Source: Bacteroidia bacterium
GTDB lineage: Bacteria > Bacteroidota > Bacteroidia > Bacteroidales > CAJPTX01
Length of the DNA: 21,999 nucleotides
Reading direction: 5' to 3'
NCBI GenBank assembly: GCA_905373625.1
Contig: CAJPTS010000006.1
Span: 1-21,999 of the forward strand
Position numbers and translations under genes: made by a program. Positions 1 through 7,226 of the stretch are shown here, one piece after another. A model generated the notes under the pieces. The model saw nothing but the letters and a program-made list of their open reading frames with translations, was not told where the DNA came from and did no database searches. Every line of letters starts with the position of its first letter. Position 1 is the first letter of the stretch.

Positions 1-1
1 G

Positions 2-1123
2 AGGTTCGCCCTATTTTTTCTCCCAATCAAAAAAGTTTACCGGACACCAATATTTAAGAATAGAGAATTAAGAAATCCAGAGAATCTGTATTCCTATGTT
101 GAGAATAGCATCAGAGATAAAGAGAAGTATTATGTGCTGCTAGATGAAGTTCAGCAGTTGGTGCATTTTGAGGAAGTTCTCAATAGTTTTCTCAAGATGC
201 AGCATGTTGATGTGTATGTTACGGGTAGTAATGCAAAATTTCTATCGAAGGATGTTATAACAGAATTTCGTGGGCGTGGCTATGAGGTAAAAATGTTCCC
301 CTTATGCTTCCGCGAATATATGTCTGCCTATAAAGGCTCTGTTCAGGCAGGGCTAAATGAGTATCTGCTATATGGCGGATTACCACAGATACTGTCATTT
401 ACGACGGAGGAGCAAAAGGTAAAGTTCTTGAAATCTCTGTTTGATGAAACTTATATCAAGGACATTAAGGATCGGTACGAAATACGGAAAAATGATGATT
501 TAGAGGAGCTTATAAACATCATGGCATCGGGCATCGGTGCTTTGACAAACCCCAACAAACTTGCAAATACTTTTCGTAGTGAGAAAAAATCTGCAATAGC
601 CTATGACACAATAAAGGATTACATTGACTACCTGTGTGACTCTTTTCTTGTTGAAAAAGCAACCCGCTATGATATAAAAGGTAAACGTTATATAAACTCC
701 CCCTTCAAATATTATTTCTTAGATCTGGGGTTGCGTAATGCTCGTATCAATTTTAGGCAATATGAAAAGAGCCATTTGATGGAGAATCTTATTTACAATG
801 AGATGCGTGTCCGTGGCTTTAATGTAGACGTTGGAGCTGTTCCTATTGTGCACGCCCAAGAAGGCGGAAAAAGGCAACGTTCTACTCTGGAGGTCGATTT
901 TGTCTGTAATCTCGGAAGCCAGAGATACTACATCCAGTCGGCATACAGAATGGAATCTGATGAAAAACTGAAACAAGAGCGAGCCTCGCTATTAAAGGTG
1001 GATGATTCGTTCAAAAAAATAATCGTATTAGGTGAGGAATGTCCTGTAACAAGAGATGCGCAAGGGATAACCACCATGAGTATTTATGATTTTCTCCTTA
1101 ATGAAAATTCCTTGGAATTGTAA
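2..1123 (+). CDS. AAA_14/DUF4143-type ATPase, 5'-truncated by window
   Basis: The frame is open from base 2 to the TAA at 1121-1123, so the N-terminus lies outside the window; the GTG at 134 is internal, because family-like residues precede it. Counting from the codon at 134, a Walker B-like LLDEVQ is at 2-7, a sensor-like TGSNAKFLS at 30-38, EFRGRG at 44-49, YGGLP at 80-84, and a C-terminal nuclease-like EVDF...YYIQ at 253-268. These features are typical of the AAA_14 plus DUF4143 family of Bacteroidetes, whose cellular role is not well defined. The Walker A would lie upstream and is not seen. The first 16 or so residues (bases 2-50) look less family-like than the rest, so the N-terminal part could be damaged. 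The gene looks richer in A+T than its neighbours, which would fit an accessory gene. Confidence 0.85.
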   Translation, partial: RFALFFLPIKKVYRTPIFKNRELRNPENLYSYVENSIRDKEKYYVLLDEVQQLVHFEEVLNSFLKMQHVDVYVTGSNAKFLSKDVITEFRGRGYEVKMFPLCFREYMSAYKGSVQAGLNEYLLYGGLPQILSFTTEEQKVKFLKSLFDETYIKDIKDRYEIRKNDDLEELINIMASGIGALTNPNKLANTFRSEKKSAIAYDTIKDYIDYLCDSFLVEKATRYDIKGKRYINSPFKYYFLDLGLRNARINFRQYEKSHLMENLIYNEMRVRGFNVDVGAVPIVHAQEGGKRQRSTLEVDFVCNLGSQRYYIQSAYRMESDEKLKQERASLLKVDDSFKKIIVLGEECPVTRDAQGITTMSIYDFLLNENSLEL

Positions 1124-1212
1124 TGTAGGGCAAAACATATTTAGCCATTAGATGAACACATGGAATGCATAAAAATTTGTTTTCAACAATCCCTTATAAT
1201 GCCGTGTTTACG

Positions 1213-1245
1213 TTGCGCACGGTTAATAAAAACACACTACCTTCG
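1213..1245 (+). promoter_or_regulatory. Possible Bacteroidetes-type promoter (weak)
   Basis: TTG at 1213-1215 is followed after 22 bases by TACCTTCG at 1238-1245, a one-mismatch version of the Bacteroidetes -7 element TAnnTTTG. The -33 match is minimal. It could drive a short transcript ending at the hairpin at 1291-1334. Confidence 0.3.
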
Positions 1246-1251
1246 CAGTGT

Positions 1252-1334
1252 GAAAGAAGGTTGTGGTGTTCCACACTCAAAGATAACAGTACTCGCTTAG
1301 CATACCGTAAGATCTGCTGGCGAGTCATTTTTTT
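1252..1334 (+). ncRNA. Candidate small RNA or attenuator leader
   Basis: This roughly 80-base stretch lies between a weak promoter-like site (1213-1245) and a terminator-like hairpin with a T-run. It sits next to three short complementary segments: CACACT at 1233-1238, AGTGTG at 1247-1252 and CACACT at 1272-1277. The middle copy could pair with either neighbour, and a GTGG/CCAC hairpin (1263-1274) competes with the second pairing. No known RNA family was recognised. The open frame through this region has no recognisable protein features. The call rests on layout alone. Confidence 0.25.
1291..1334 (+). terminator. Terminator-like hairpin with T-run
   Basis: ACTCGC (1291-1296) pairs perfectly with GCGAGT (1320-1325). 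Inside that stem, AGCA (1299-1302) pairs with TGCT (1315-1318) across a small internal loop, leaving a 12-base apical loop. A run of seven T follows at 1328-1334. The stem is imperfect and its loop is larger than usual. Confidence 0.45.
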
Positions 1335-1336
1335 AT

Positions 1337-1462
1337 ATGGTCAATAAAGAATCGCGTTCTATCCAAGAACAAATTGATTTATTGAAATCAAGTAGTGAAG
1401 GTTTGTGGATAATATTTAAGTCATTTGTTTTTATGATTTTACTTTTTATCTCCGTTGTATAA
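1337..1462 (+). CDS. Small putative single-pass membrane protein (41 aa)
   Basis: ATG at 1337 to TAA at 1460-1462 encodes 41 residues. The first half is polar and helical in character (residues 1-21, with Lys, Glu, Arg and Gln). Residues 22-41 are strongly hydrophobic (LWIIFKSFVFMILLFISVV) and could span a membrane. The ATG directly follows the T-run of a terminator-like hairpin, so expression could depend on read-through. No SD-like sequence is seen. It could be a small membrane protein, a remnant of a larger gene, or a chance ORF. No family is recognised. Confidence 0.25.
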   Translation: MVNKESRSIQEQIDLLKSSSEGLWIIFKSFVFMILLFISVV

Positions 1463-1513
1463 AAAATATTATTGATAGATAAGCGGGACGTTACGCGTCT
1501 CAGCGATGCGGAA

Positions 1514-1543
1514 TTTGTTATTATTTATCTATTCGTAAATTTG
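1514..1543 (+). promoter_or_regulatory. Bacteroidetes-type promoter for the TPR/AraC regulator
   Basis: TTTG at 1514-1517, an 18-base spacer and TAAATTTG at 1536-1543 match the Bacteroidetes primary-sigma consensus (TTTG, about 19-21 bases, TAnnTTTG). Transcription would start near 1550, only about 14 bases before the ATG at 1564. An imperfect hairpin (GGGACG, 5-base loop, CGTCTC; one G-T pair) lies about 15 bases upstream of the -33 element. Confidence 0.7.
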
Positions 1544-1563
1544 TTCCTTTCAAAAGAATAGAT

Positions 1564-3327
1564 ATGCGCTTTGTAACAACGTTATTTGCTCTTTGGCTTC
1601 TTTTTGCACCTGTGCTGCTCGTGGCGCAGAATATTAGTCAACAAAAGATTGATTCCATCAAGGCTATTTTACCGTGCCTCAAAGGCAAACAACGCACTGA
1701 AGCTCTAGCTAATCTTTGCGACTGCGCCTATAATTTGGGCGACTCGCTCCACGAGCAAAAATGCTGGAAGCAGCTGTTGGAAGAAGCAGATCAGATCGGC
1801 GATACGGAAAATGCGGGTAGGGCATATCTCAGTCTGATGGTTTGCTATTTCAATTTCAACAACTTTGATCGTTTAGAAGCCGAGCTGCCCGATGCGCTCG
1901 CTTACGAACTCAAAATAGGCAATTTGGAATACTATTACGCTGGGCGCAATTTGCTCGTAGACATGTACTTGTTGCAAGATCGCAATTACAGTGCCTTGCA
2001 AGAAATGCAGGCGATGTACCAAGATGCCCAAGAGCGTGGCAGTATTTTTGGACAAGCGGTGTCGTTGTACAAGATTGGGCTCTCCTACATCCAGATATAT
2101 CTGGAGGCTGAGCCCGCACTAGATGCGCTCAAACGATGCCTTGAGCTTTTTGCTTTGACTGATAATGTCTCGACGCAGGAGCTCGACGCCTATTATGATT
2201 ACTGCAATGTTCTTTACCAAATAGAGCAGACCGCAGAATTGCAACAGGCGCTTACTCGCTGGAAACAACGTCTCGACAAAGCAAATGCGAGGTCAGAAAA
2301 AGAGGACGGTGGTACTCTTTTTATGAAATATGCTTACTACTATTCCGAAGCCATTTATCCCGAGCTATTGTTAGGAAATAAAACAAGAGCTGCCCAATAC
2401 CTAGATTCTATGGATCGTATGGTGGCACACTGTCCGCCCACTGTACAAAGTCTAGTCTTAGACACGCGTGAAAACTATTTCAGGTCGTTAGGCGAGTACG
2501 ACAGTGCTTTGGTTTACAATTGGAAACGAATTCAGTGGGACGACGCTTCGGGGCTCACCCTACTTTCTACCAATGAAATGCGTATGCGGGGCAATTTCTT
2601 CTATCTCTCGCAGCGATACGATAGTGCAGCACATTGCTACTACAAATATATTTTGTTGCACGATTCGGTAGAGACGGGGCTCAACGCAAACTTACTCAAT
2701 GAGTTTAATACCCTTTTTAAGGTGAATGAGCTGAAAGCCGAACAACGTCTCCTCTATAACCGTCTGTTTTTGGTCTCACTTGCCACAGCATTATTGACCA
2801 CTAGTGTCCTCTTGTTGGTTGTCTATACGCGGCGATTACGTAAAAAGAATCGATCTCTTTATGACGTGATTCAGAATGATTTACGCCTTAATAATGCACG
2901 TAAACGCCACCTTGCTATCCTAAAACAAGAAGAGCAGCTCTACGAAGAGCTCCCACGAGACGTGCAGATCTATAACCGATTGTGCCTACTTATGCAAGAA
3001 AAACAACTCTTTCGCGATCCGAATTGTTCTAATGTAATGCTGGCAAACGAACTGGGCACAAACCGAACTTACTTGGCCGAGGCCGTGAAAATACATGAAA
3101 ACGGCGCGACGGTTCTCGAATACATCAATGGGCTTCGATTAGAATATGCAGCTCAGCTCCTCTCATCGCCTACCTCATGGCGTATTGCAGACGTAGAGAT
3201 CATGGCAGGATTTAATTCTCGCACAACGTTTTACCGCCTTTTCAAGGAAAAATACGGTCTCTCGGCTACCGAATACCAGAGTATTGCCGTCGAAAAGCAA
3301 AAAGAAACCCATGCTGCCGTGCAGTAG
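1564..3327 (+). CDS. Membrane-anchored TPR/AraC-family transcriptional regulator
   Basis: A 587-residue protein. Residues 1-21 form a signal peptide ending in ALA-like VAQ. Residues about 25-390 are helical, TPR-like repeats, presumably periplasmic. Residues 401-421 form a transmembrane helix followed by RRLRKKNR, a positive-inside stop-transfer. Residues about 488-572 form an AraC-type double helix-turn-helix: NVMLANELGTNRTYLAEAVK is the first unit, and the second contains IMAGFNSRTTFYRLFKEKYG. This layout (sensor outside, DNA-binding domain inside) is a known Bacteroidetes arrangement of one-component membrane regulators, so it probably senses an envelope signal or protein partner and controls transcription directly. 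Its ligand and targets are not evident. It has its own promoter and terminator, so it is probably monocistronic and not part of the downstream division operon. Confidence 0.9.
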   Translation: MRFVTTLFALWLLFAPVLLVAQNISQQKIDSIKAILPCLKGKQRTEALANLCDCAYNLGDSLHEQKCWKQLLEEADQIGDTENAGRAYLSLMVCYFNFNNFDRLEAELPDALAYELKIGNLEYYYAGRNLLVDMYLLQDRNYSALQEMQAMYQDAQERGSIFGQAVSLYKIGLSYIQIYLEAEPALDALKRCLELFALTDNVSTQELDAYYDYCNVLYQIEQTAELQQALTRWKQRLDKANARSEKEDGGTLFMKYAYYYSEAIYPELLLGNKTRAAQYLDSMDRMVAHCPPTVQSLVLDTRENYFRSLGEYDSALVYNWKRIQWDDASGLTLLSTNEMRMRGNFFYLSQRYDSAAHCYYKYILLHDSVETGLNANLLNEFNTLFKVNELKAEQRLLYNRLFLVSLATALLTTSVLLLVVYTRRLRKKNRSLYDVIQNDLRLNNARKRHLAILKQEEQLYEELPRDVQIYNRLCLLMQEKQLFRDPNCSNVMLANELGTNRTYLAEAVKIHENGATVLEYINGLRLEYAAQLLSSPTSWRIADVEIMAGFNSRTTFYRLFKEKYGLSATEYQSIAVEKQKETHAAVQ

Positions 3328-3336
3328 TTTTTTTTT
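3312..3336 (+). terminator. Probable intrinsic terminator overlapping the regulator's stop codon
   Basis: TGCTGC (3312-3317) pairs with GCAGTA (3321-3326) across a 3-base loop, with one G-T pair. After a single G, nine T follow (3328-3336). The stem is short, but the T-run is strong and the placement at the gene end fits. Confidence 0.5.
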
Positions 3337-3534
3337 CTCTGTGCAGCACTGCAAATTTAAGAATGCGATAATTGCAATACGTATAGACAGATAATCGGTT
3401 TGTTCAGTAGCAACAAAATGGATTGATTTATAACGATTTCTGCATGCGTTGCATTACTTTTAGCTTCTAGCTTTTTACTTTTTATTTGCACTTTGTGCCT
3501 ACTTCTAGCTTTTAGCGTCTTTTGTCTCTCTTCT
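3337..3534 (+). other. Intergenic, pyrimidine-rich, no gene seen
   Basis: There is no credible ORF or RNA gene here. From about 3459 the + strand becomes strongly T/C-rich, with loosely repeated motifs such as GCTTCTAGCTTTT and ACTTCTAGCTTTTAGC. This leads into a perfect short tandem repeat and then the probable dcw promoter. Confidence 0.6.
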
Positions 3535-3544
3535 TTTGTCTCTC
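3518..3544 (+). repeat. Perfect 13-base tandem duplication upstream of the dcw promoter
   Basis: TCTTTTGTCTCTC occurs at 3518-3530 and again at 3532-3544, separated by one base. The second copy contains the TTTG (3535-3538) proposed as the -33 element, and the first copy contains an equivalent TTTG (3521-3524). Copy-number change here could move or duplicate the -33 element. Confidence 0.8.
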
Positions 3545-3568
3545 GTCTCTATTAAAGTACTACCTTTG
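3535..3568 (+). promoter_or_regulatory. Probable main promoter of the dcw cluster
   Basis: TTTG at 3535-3538 and a perfect -7 element TACCTTTG at 3561-3568 are separated by 22 bases, slightly longer than the usual Bacteroidetes spacing. Transcription would start near 3575 and give a leader of about 158 bases before rsmH. No other equally good promoter was seen before rsmH. Confidence 0.6.
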
Positions 3569-3574
3569 TACGTC

Positions 3575-3615
3575 GGAGGTAGGGCTGTTCATGAGCGTAG
3601 GAGTGGAGGTATGGC
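3575..3615 (+). repeat. Near-identical direct repeats in the dcw leader
   Basis: GGAGGTAGGGC (3575-3585) and GGAGGTATGGC (3605-3615) differ at one of 11 bases and start exactly 30 bases apart. They lie at and just after the predicted transcription start. They could be an operator or chance G-rich sequence. Confidence 0.5.
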
Positions 3616-3725
3616 GAGGCACAAGTGGGCTTAGTGTGCTTCATTTAGTGCGTGTTGTACATAAAAAAGTGCAACTATACGCCTCGGTATTGGCAGTGAG
3701 CTACCCTATTGTAGCAAACTGCTGA
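3591..3725 (+). CDS. Possible leader ORF (44 aa) ahead of rsmH
   Basis: ATG at 3591 to TGA at 3723-3725 encodes 44 residues with no recognised family. It does not resemble MraZ, which usually occupies this position in the cluster. It is notable only by context. It starts about 16 bases after the predicted transcription start, has a perfect GGAGGT 10 bases upstream, and stops 7 bases before the rsmH ATG, a spacing that would permit translational coupling. The ORF may be accidental. Confidence 0.2.
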   Translation: MSVGVEVWRGTSGLSVLHLVRVVHKKVQLYASVLAVSYPIVANC

Positions 3726-3732
3726 GTAATAC

Positions 3733-4638
3733 ATGCCCTATCATTCTCCCGTTCTTTTAGAAAGAAGCATCGAACTACTAAAAGTAAGTCCCAGTGGGTA
3801 TTACGCTGATCTTACTTTCGGTGGAGGCGGTCACTCTCGTGCCATATTAGAACTACTCGATTCCACGGGTCATCTCTATTGTTTTGACCGCGATGAGGAG
3901 GCTTTTACAAATCTCCCCGATGACTCACGAATAACGCCCGTTCATGCTAACTACGCGCATCTGTCGCGCTGGCTGCACTACTTCCATGCCCCCTTGTTAG
4001 ACGGGGTAATAGTAGATCTTGGTGTCTCCTCTCACCACCTAGACGAGCCTGAAAGAGGCTTTTCTTATCGTTTTGATGCGCCGTTAGATATGCGTATGAA
4101 TCAGCAGGGACGACGCACAGCAGCGGAAGTACTTGCCTCGTATGATGAGAACGCGCTAACAGACCTGTTTGTCCGCTACGGTGAGTTGCGCTCTGCCAAT
4201 AAACTGGCGAAAGCCATAGTTGCAGCGCGAAAGGTCACGGCGTTAGAAACTACAGGACAATTACGCGAATTGGTGCAGAGTGTTTACGGACGCGATGCAC
4301 ACTTGCAGAAGATTTTGGCGTGCGTATTTCAAGCATTGCGTATAGAGGTGAATGCAGAATTGCAGAGCTTAGAACGCCTCTTGGTACAGTTACCCGAGCT
4401 GATAAAGGTGGGAGGACGTGTTGTGGTACTTGCGTACCATTCGTTAGAAGACAAGTTGGTGAAGAACTTTTTCCGAACGGGAAGCTGCGATGGTATATTA
4501 GAACGCGATCTGTTTGGCAATACACACACACCATTTACGCTATTAAATAAAGGCGCAGAGCGGGCTCGTACTGAAGAACTGAATGAAAATTCGCGATCGC
4601 GTAGTGCACGACTGAGGGTGGGTGAAAGAGTAGATTAG
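3733..4638 (+). CDS. rsmH: 16S rRNA (cytosine1402-N4)-methyltransferase RsmH
   Basis: A 301-residue, full-length RsmH (MraW). It methylates N4 of C1402 in the decoding centre of 16S rRNA using S-adenosylmethionine. The start MPYHSPVLL is the family's typical N-terminus and fixes the ATG at 3733. The SAM-binding motif TFGGGGHSR is at 28-36, DLGVSS at 95-100, and the family block GFSYRFDAPLDMRM at 109-122. RsmH is normally the second gene of the dcw cluster after mraZ; here no mraZ precedes it. It is followed after 51 bases by ftsL and is probably transcribed from the promoter at 3535-3568. RsmI, encoded later in the window, methylates the 2'-O of the same nucleotide. Confidence 0.97.
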   Translation: MPYHSPVLLERSIELLKVSPSGYYADLTFGGGGHSRAILELLDSTGHLYCFDRDEEAFTNLPDDSRITPVHANYAHLSRWLHYFHAPLLDGVIVDLGVSSHHLDEPERGFSYRFDAPLDMRMNQQGRRTAAEVLASYDENALTDLFVRYGELRSANKLAKAIVAARKVTALETTGQLRELVQSVYGRDAHLQKILACVFQALRIEVNAELQSLERLLVQLPELIKVGGRVVVLAYHSLEDKLVKNFFRTGSCDGILERDLFGNTHTPFTLLNKGAERARTEELNENSRSRSARLRVGERVD

Positions 4639-4689
4639 GAAAAGCAAAAAGGCGTACGACTCTACAGAACGTAAGACTTTTATAAGAAG

Positions 4690-5100
4690 ATGACTAGTGG
4701 AGTAGAAGATACAACTGCGAACGAGCAAAGCAGCGGTTCAGGTTTCGTTCCAGAAAACGAAGTGCAGTCTGAGGCAGGACAACCGACGCGAGAAAAAAAA
4801 CGAGCTACGCCCGCTCAGGAAGGACGTGGGCTTTTTGCTTTCGACCTAAAGTTCTGGATTCTGGTCTGCGCGCTTTGTGTACTCTATATCTCCATGCGCA
4901 ATTACTATGATAAATTGTGGCGTCAAGAGCAAGAGCTCGAGGAGGAGGTAAAGAACCTCCGGAGTGAGTCTATAACTCTCAATGCGAAATTGATGCGAAC
5001 GAGCAAAGAGTCTGAGGTGGCAAAATTGGTAGAGGAGCGCCAGTTGGAGCTACAGGAATCGCGCCGTCCGCCCATACGGATCAAGTATTACGAACGTTAG
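4690..5100 (+). CDS. ftsL: FtsL-like cell division protein
   Basis: A 136-residue bitopic membrane protein. Residues 1-45 are polar and disordered in character, 52-69 form the transmembrane helix (KFWILVCALCVLYISMR region), and about 70-118 form a charged coiled coil rich in Glu, Lys and Leu. The C-terminus has RRPPIRIKYYE, similar to the conserved PP motif in Bacteroidetes FtsL-like proteins. FtsL-family proteins pair through their coiled coil with FtsB-like partners and activate the FtsW-FtsI septal synthase. Sequence similarity is weak in this family; the call leans on position between rsmH and ftsI and on topology. The stop codon overlaps the SD-like sequence of ftsI, implying tight coupling. 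Confidence 0.85.
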   Translation: MTSGVEDTTANEQSSGSGFVPENEVQSEAGQPTREKKRATPAQEGRGLFAFDLKFWILVCALCVLYISMRNYYDKLWRQEQELEEEVKNLRSESITLNAKLMRTSKESEVAKLVEERQLELQESRRPPIRIKYYER

Positions 5101-5105
5101 GAGGG
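5099..5105 (+). promoter_or_regulatory. Strong SD-like RBS deciding the GTG start of ftsI
   Basis: AGGAGGG overlaps the last two bases of the ftsL stop codon and lies 6 bases before GTG at 5112. No other start codon in frame lies upstream before a stop, and the next residues lead straight into the membrane anchor, so GTG is the best start. SD sequences are uncommon in Bacteroidetes. Confidence 0.65.
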
Positions 5106-5111
5106 CGCAAC

Positions 5112-7226
5112 GTGGATCTGAAAAAGCGGTCGCTTAACGTCTTTACGATTCTCTTGCTTTGTTTCATCGGAGCAGGAGTGGCATTCGTTATTCGTATACT
5201 CTGGATACAGTATGTAGACGGTGCCGAGCTGCGCAGCCGCGGTGTAAAGCTGGCTTACACGGAGTATGAGCTCGCGGCAAGTCGGGGCAACATTTTGGCT
5301 GAGGATGGGCGTTTGTTAGCCACCTCGATGCCCATGTACAATGTGCATATCGATATGTTGGCGAAGGGCATGTCAGATTCACTCTTCGCCGCAAATGTAG
5401 ACTCTCTTGCGCTTTGCCTCTCGCGACTTTTTAAGGACAGAAGCGAACAAAGTTATCGGCGCGAGTTAGTACAGCAGCGCAGTGTAGGTAATCGCTATTA
5501 CCGACTGGGGACACGTGTGATAGATCACCTCGAGCTGAAACAACTGAAGCAGTTCCCACTTCTCCGTCTAAGTAGGAATAAAGGCGGACTCATTATAGAG
5601 CGTGAAGAACAACGGATGAAACCGTTAGGGATTCTTGCCAGTCGTACCATTGGGCGAGTTAATGCAGGGTCTGGTGTTGGCTTAGAAGGAGCTTATAATT
5701 ACGATCTGGAGGGCAAGAAGGGTGTACGAATCATGCAACGTTCGCCTGGTGGAAAGCTCATCCCCGTAGGCTCGGCAGACTACATAGCGCCGCAGGACGG
5801 CTATGATATTGTTACGACAATCGACCTCAATTTACAGGACGTGGCGACGCGCGCCCTCGCTGAGCAGTTGCAACGAAACGATGCCGATCACGGTACGGTG
5901 GTCGTAATGGAAGTGGCTACGGGCGAAGTAAAAGCTATTGCCAACCTGACACGTACTCCTGATCGTCTGTATGTAGAGCAGGTAAACTATGCTGTTGGCG
6001 CTAGTACCGAACCTGGGAGTACCTTTAAGCTTGCTTCCTTAATTGCTCTGCTCGAGGACGGGAAAGTAAAACTCACAGATACGATCGATACGGGCAATGG
6101 ACAGCTCAAGGTCTATGACCAAGTAATCACCGACTCGCGCAAAGGGGGCTATGGCGTCCTAACGGTGCAGCAAGCATGGGAATTATCTTCTAATGTGGCG
6201 GTGGCAAAGCTCGTTATGAAAAATTATCAGGGACATGCAGAAGATTTTGTTAGTCACCTGTACTCTATGCATCTTCACTTACCATTAGATTTACCGATTT
6301 TGGGTGAGGGACGCCCCTACATTAAGGCGCCAGGTGATACGCTGTGGTCTGGCGTTTCGCTCCCCATGATGAGTATCGGCTATGAGGTACAGCAGACTCC
6401 CCTCCAAGTCCTAGCATTTTATAATGCTGTGGCCAACAACGGTTGTATGGTACGACCCCGTTTTGTGAAAGAATTAGTACATCACGGACGTGTGATACGT
6501 CGCTATAAACGCGAGGTCTTGGTTCCGTCAATCTGCTCGAAGGAAACAATAAAACAGGTGCAACAAGTATTGCAAGGGGTGGTACAGTCTGGTACTGCAA
6601 AGAATTTGCAGACAGCGGTTTACACCATTGCTGGGAAAACGGGTACGGCGCAAATTGCACGAGGGAAAATGGGCTATCGCAATGACGGCAAGATAGACTA
6701 TCAGGCCTCCTTTGTAGGTTATTTTCCCGCGGATGCGCCCCGTTATTCTTGTATTGTCGTCATAACGTCGCCCTCCCAGAGCGGTTATTACGGGAATGTG
6801 GTGGCAGGTCCAATCTTTCGTGAGATCGCGGAGAAGGTATACGCCACGCGTAACGAGTGGTTTCCTTGGTATGATGATACCCATAGCGACTCTTATGCTG
6901 CACCCTCTAGTAAACCAGGAGCTAAGATAGATTTGGGACGAGTCTTCCGCGAACTAGCTTTAGATTACTCCGATGACGCAAGCGATGCTCAATGGGTAAA
7001 TACCTCCCGCAATGACGGTAAGATACTCATGACTGCGCGTCCTACCGTGACAGGACACGTACCCAACGTGGTCGGATTCCCACTGTCGGACGCTATATAT
7101 TTGCTCGAAAATGCGGGGCTTACCGTACATTTTCGTGGGCGTGGCTCTGTTAAATCGCAGAGTATAGCGCCAGGTACAGCAGCACATAAAGGAGCTGTTA
7201 TAGTTTTGGAAATGAGTGTATTATGA
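5112..7226 (+). CDS. ftsI: Septal peptidoglycan transpeptidase FtsI (class B PBP with PASTA domain)
   Basis: A 704-residue class B penicillin-binding protein. Residues 10-33 form the membrane anchor and about 50-200 the PBP dimerisation domain with the GRVN/GLEGAYN motif. The transpeptidase domain (about 230-575) has all three active-site motifs: S303-T-F-K306 (nucleophile Ser303), S359-S-N361 and K509-T-G511. A single C-terminal PASTA domain occupies about 645-704 (HVPNVVGFPLSDAIYLL start). The enzyme cross-links septal peptidoglycan outside the inner membrane, with FtsW as the paired polymerase. The PASTA-tailed form is usual for Bacteroidetes dcw clusters. It starts with GTG. Its stop overlaps the murE start by four bases (ATGA at 7223-7226). 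Confidence 0.95.
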   Translation: MDLKKRSLNVFTILLLCFIGAGVAFVIRILWIQYVDGAELRSRGVKLAYTEYELAASRGNILAEDGRLLATSMPMYNVHIDMLAKGMSDSLFAANVDSLALCLSRLFKDRSEQSYRRELVQQRSVGNRYYRLGTRVIDHLELKQLKQFPLLRLSRNKGGLIIEREEQRMKPLGILASRTIGRVNAGSGVGLEGAYNYDLEGKKGVRIMQRSPGGKLIPVGSADYIAPQDGYDIVTTIDLNLQDVATRALAEQLQRNDADHGTVVVMEVATGEVKAIANLTRTPDRLYVEQVNYAVGASTEPGSTFKLASLIALLEDGKVKLTDTIDTGNGQLKVYDQVITDSRKGGYGVLTVQQAWELSSNVAVAKLVMKNYQGHAEDFVSHLYSMHLHLPLDLPILGEGRPYIKAPGDTLWSGVSLPMMSIGYEVQQTPLQVLAFYNAVANNGCMVRPRFVKELVHHGRVIRRYKREVLVPSICSKETIKQVQQVLQGVVQSGTAKNLQTAVYTIAGKTGTAQIARGKMGYRNDGKIDYQASFVGYFPADAPRYSCIVVITSPSQSGYYGNVVAGPIFREIAEKVYATRNEWFPWYDDTHSDSYAAPSSKPGAKIDLGRVFRELALDYSDDASDAQWVNTSRNDGKILMTARPTVTGHVPNVVGFPLSDAIYLLENAGLTVHFRGRGSVKSQSIAPGTAAHKGAVIVLEMSVL

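Noticed and set aside
3522..3725. 67-residue ORF starting before the dcw promoter
   Set aside because: It begins in the pyrimidine repeat upstream of the -7 element, so its start would not be on the dcw transcript. No protein features are seen. Only its 3' part from 3591 is kept, as a low-confidence leader ORF.
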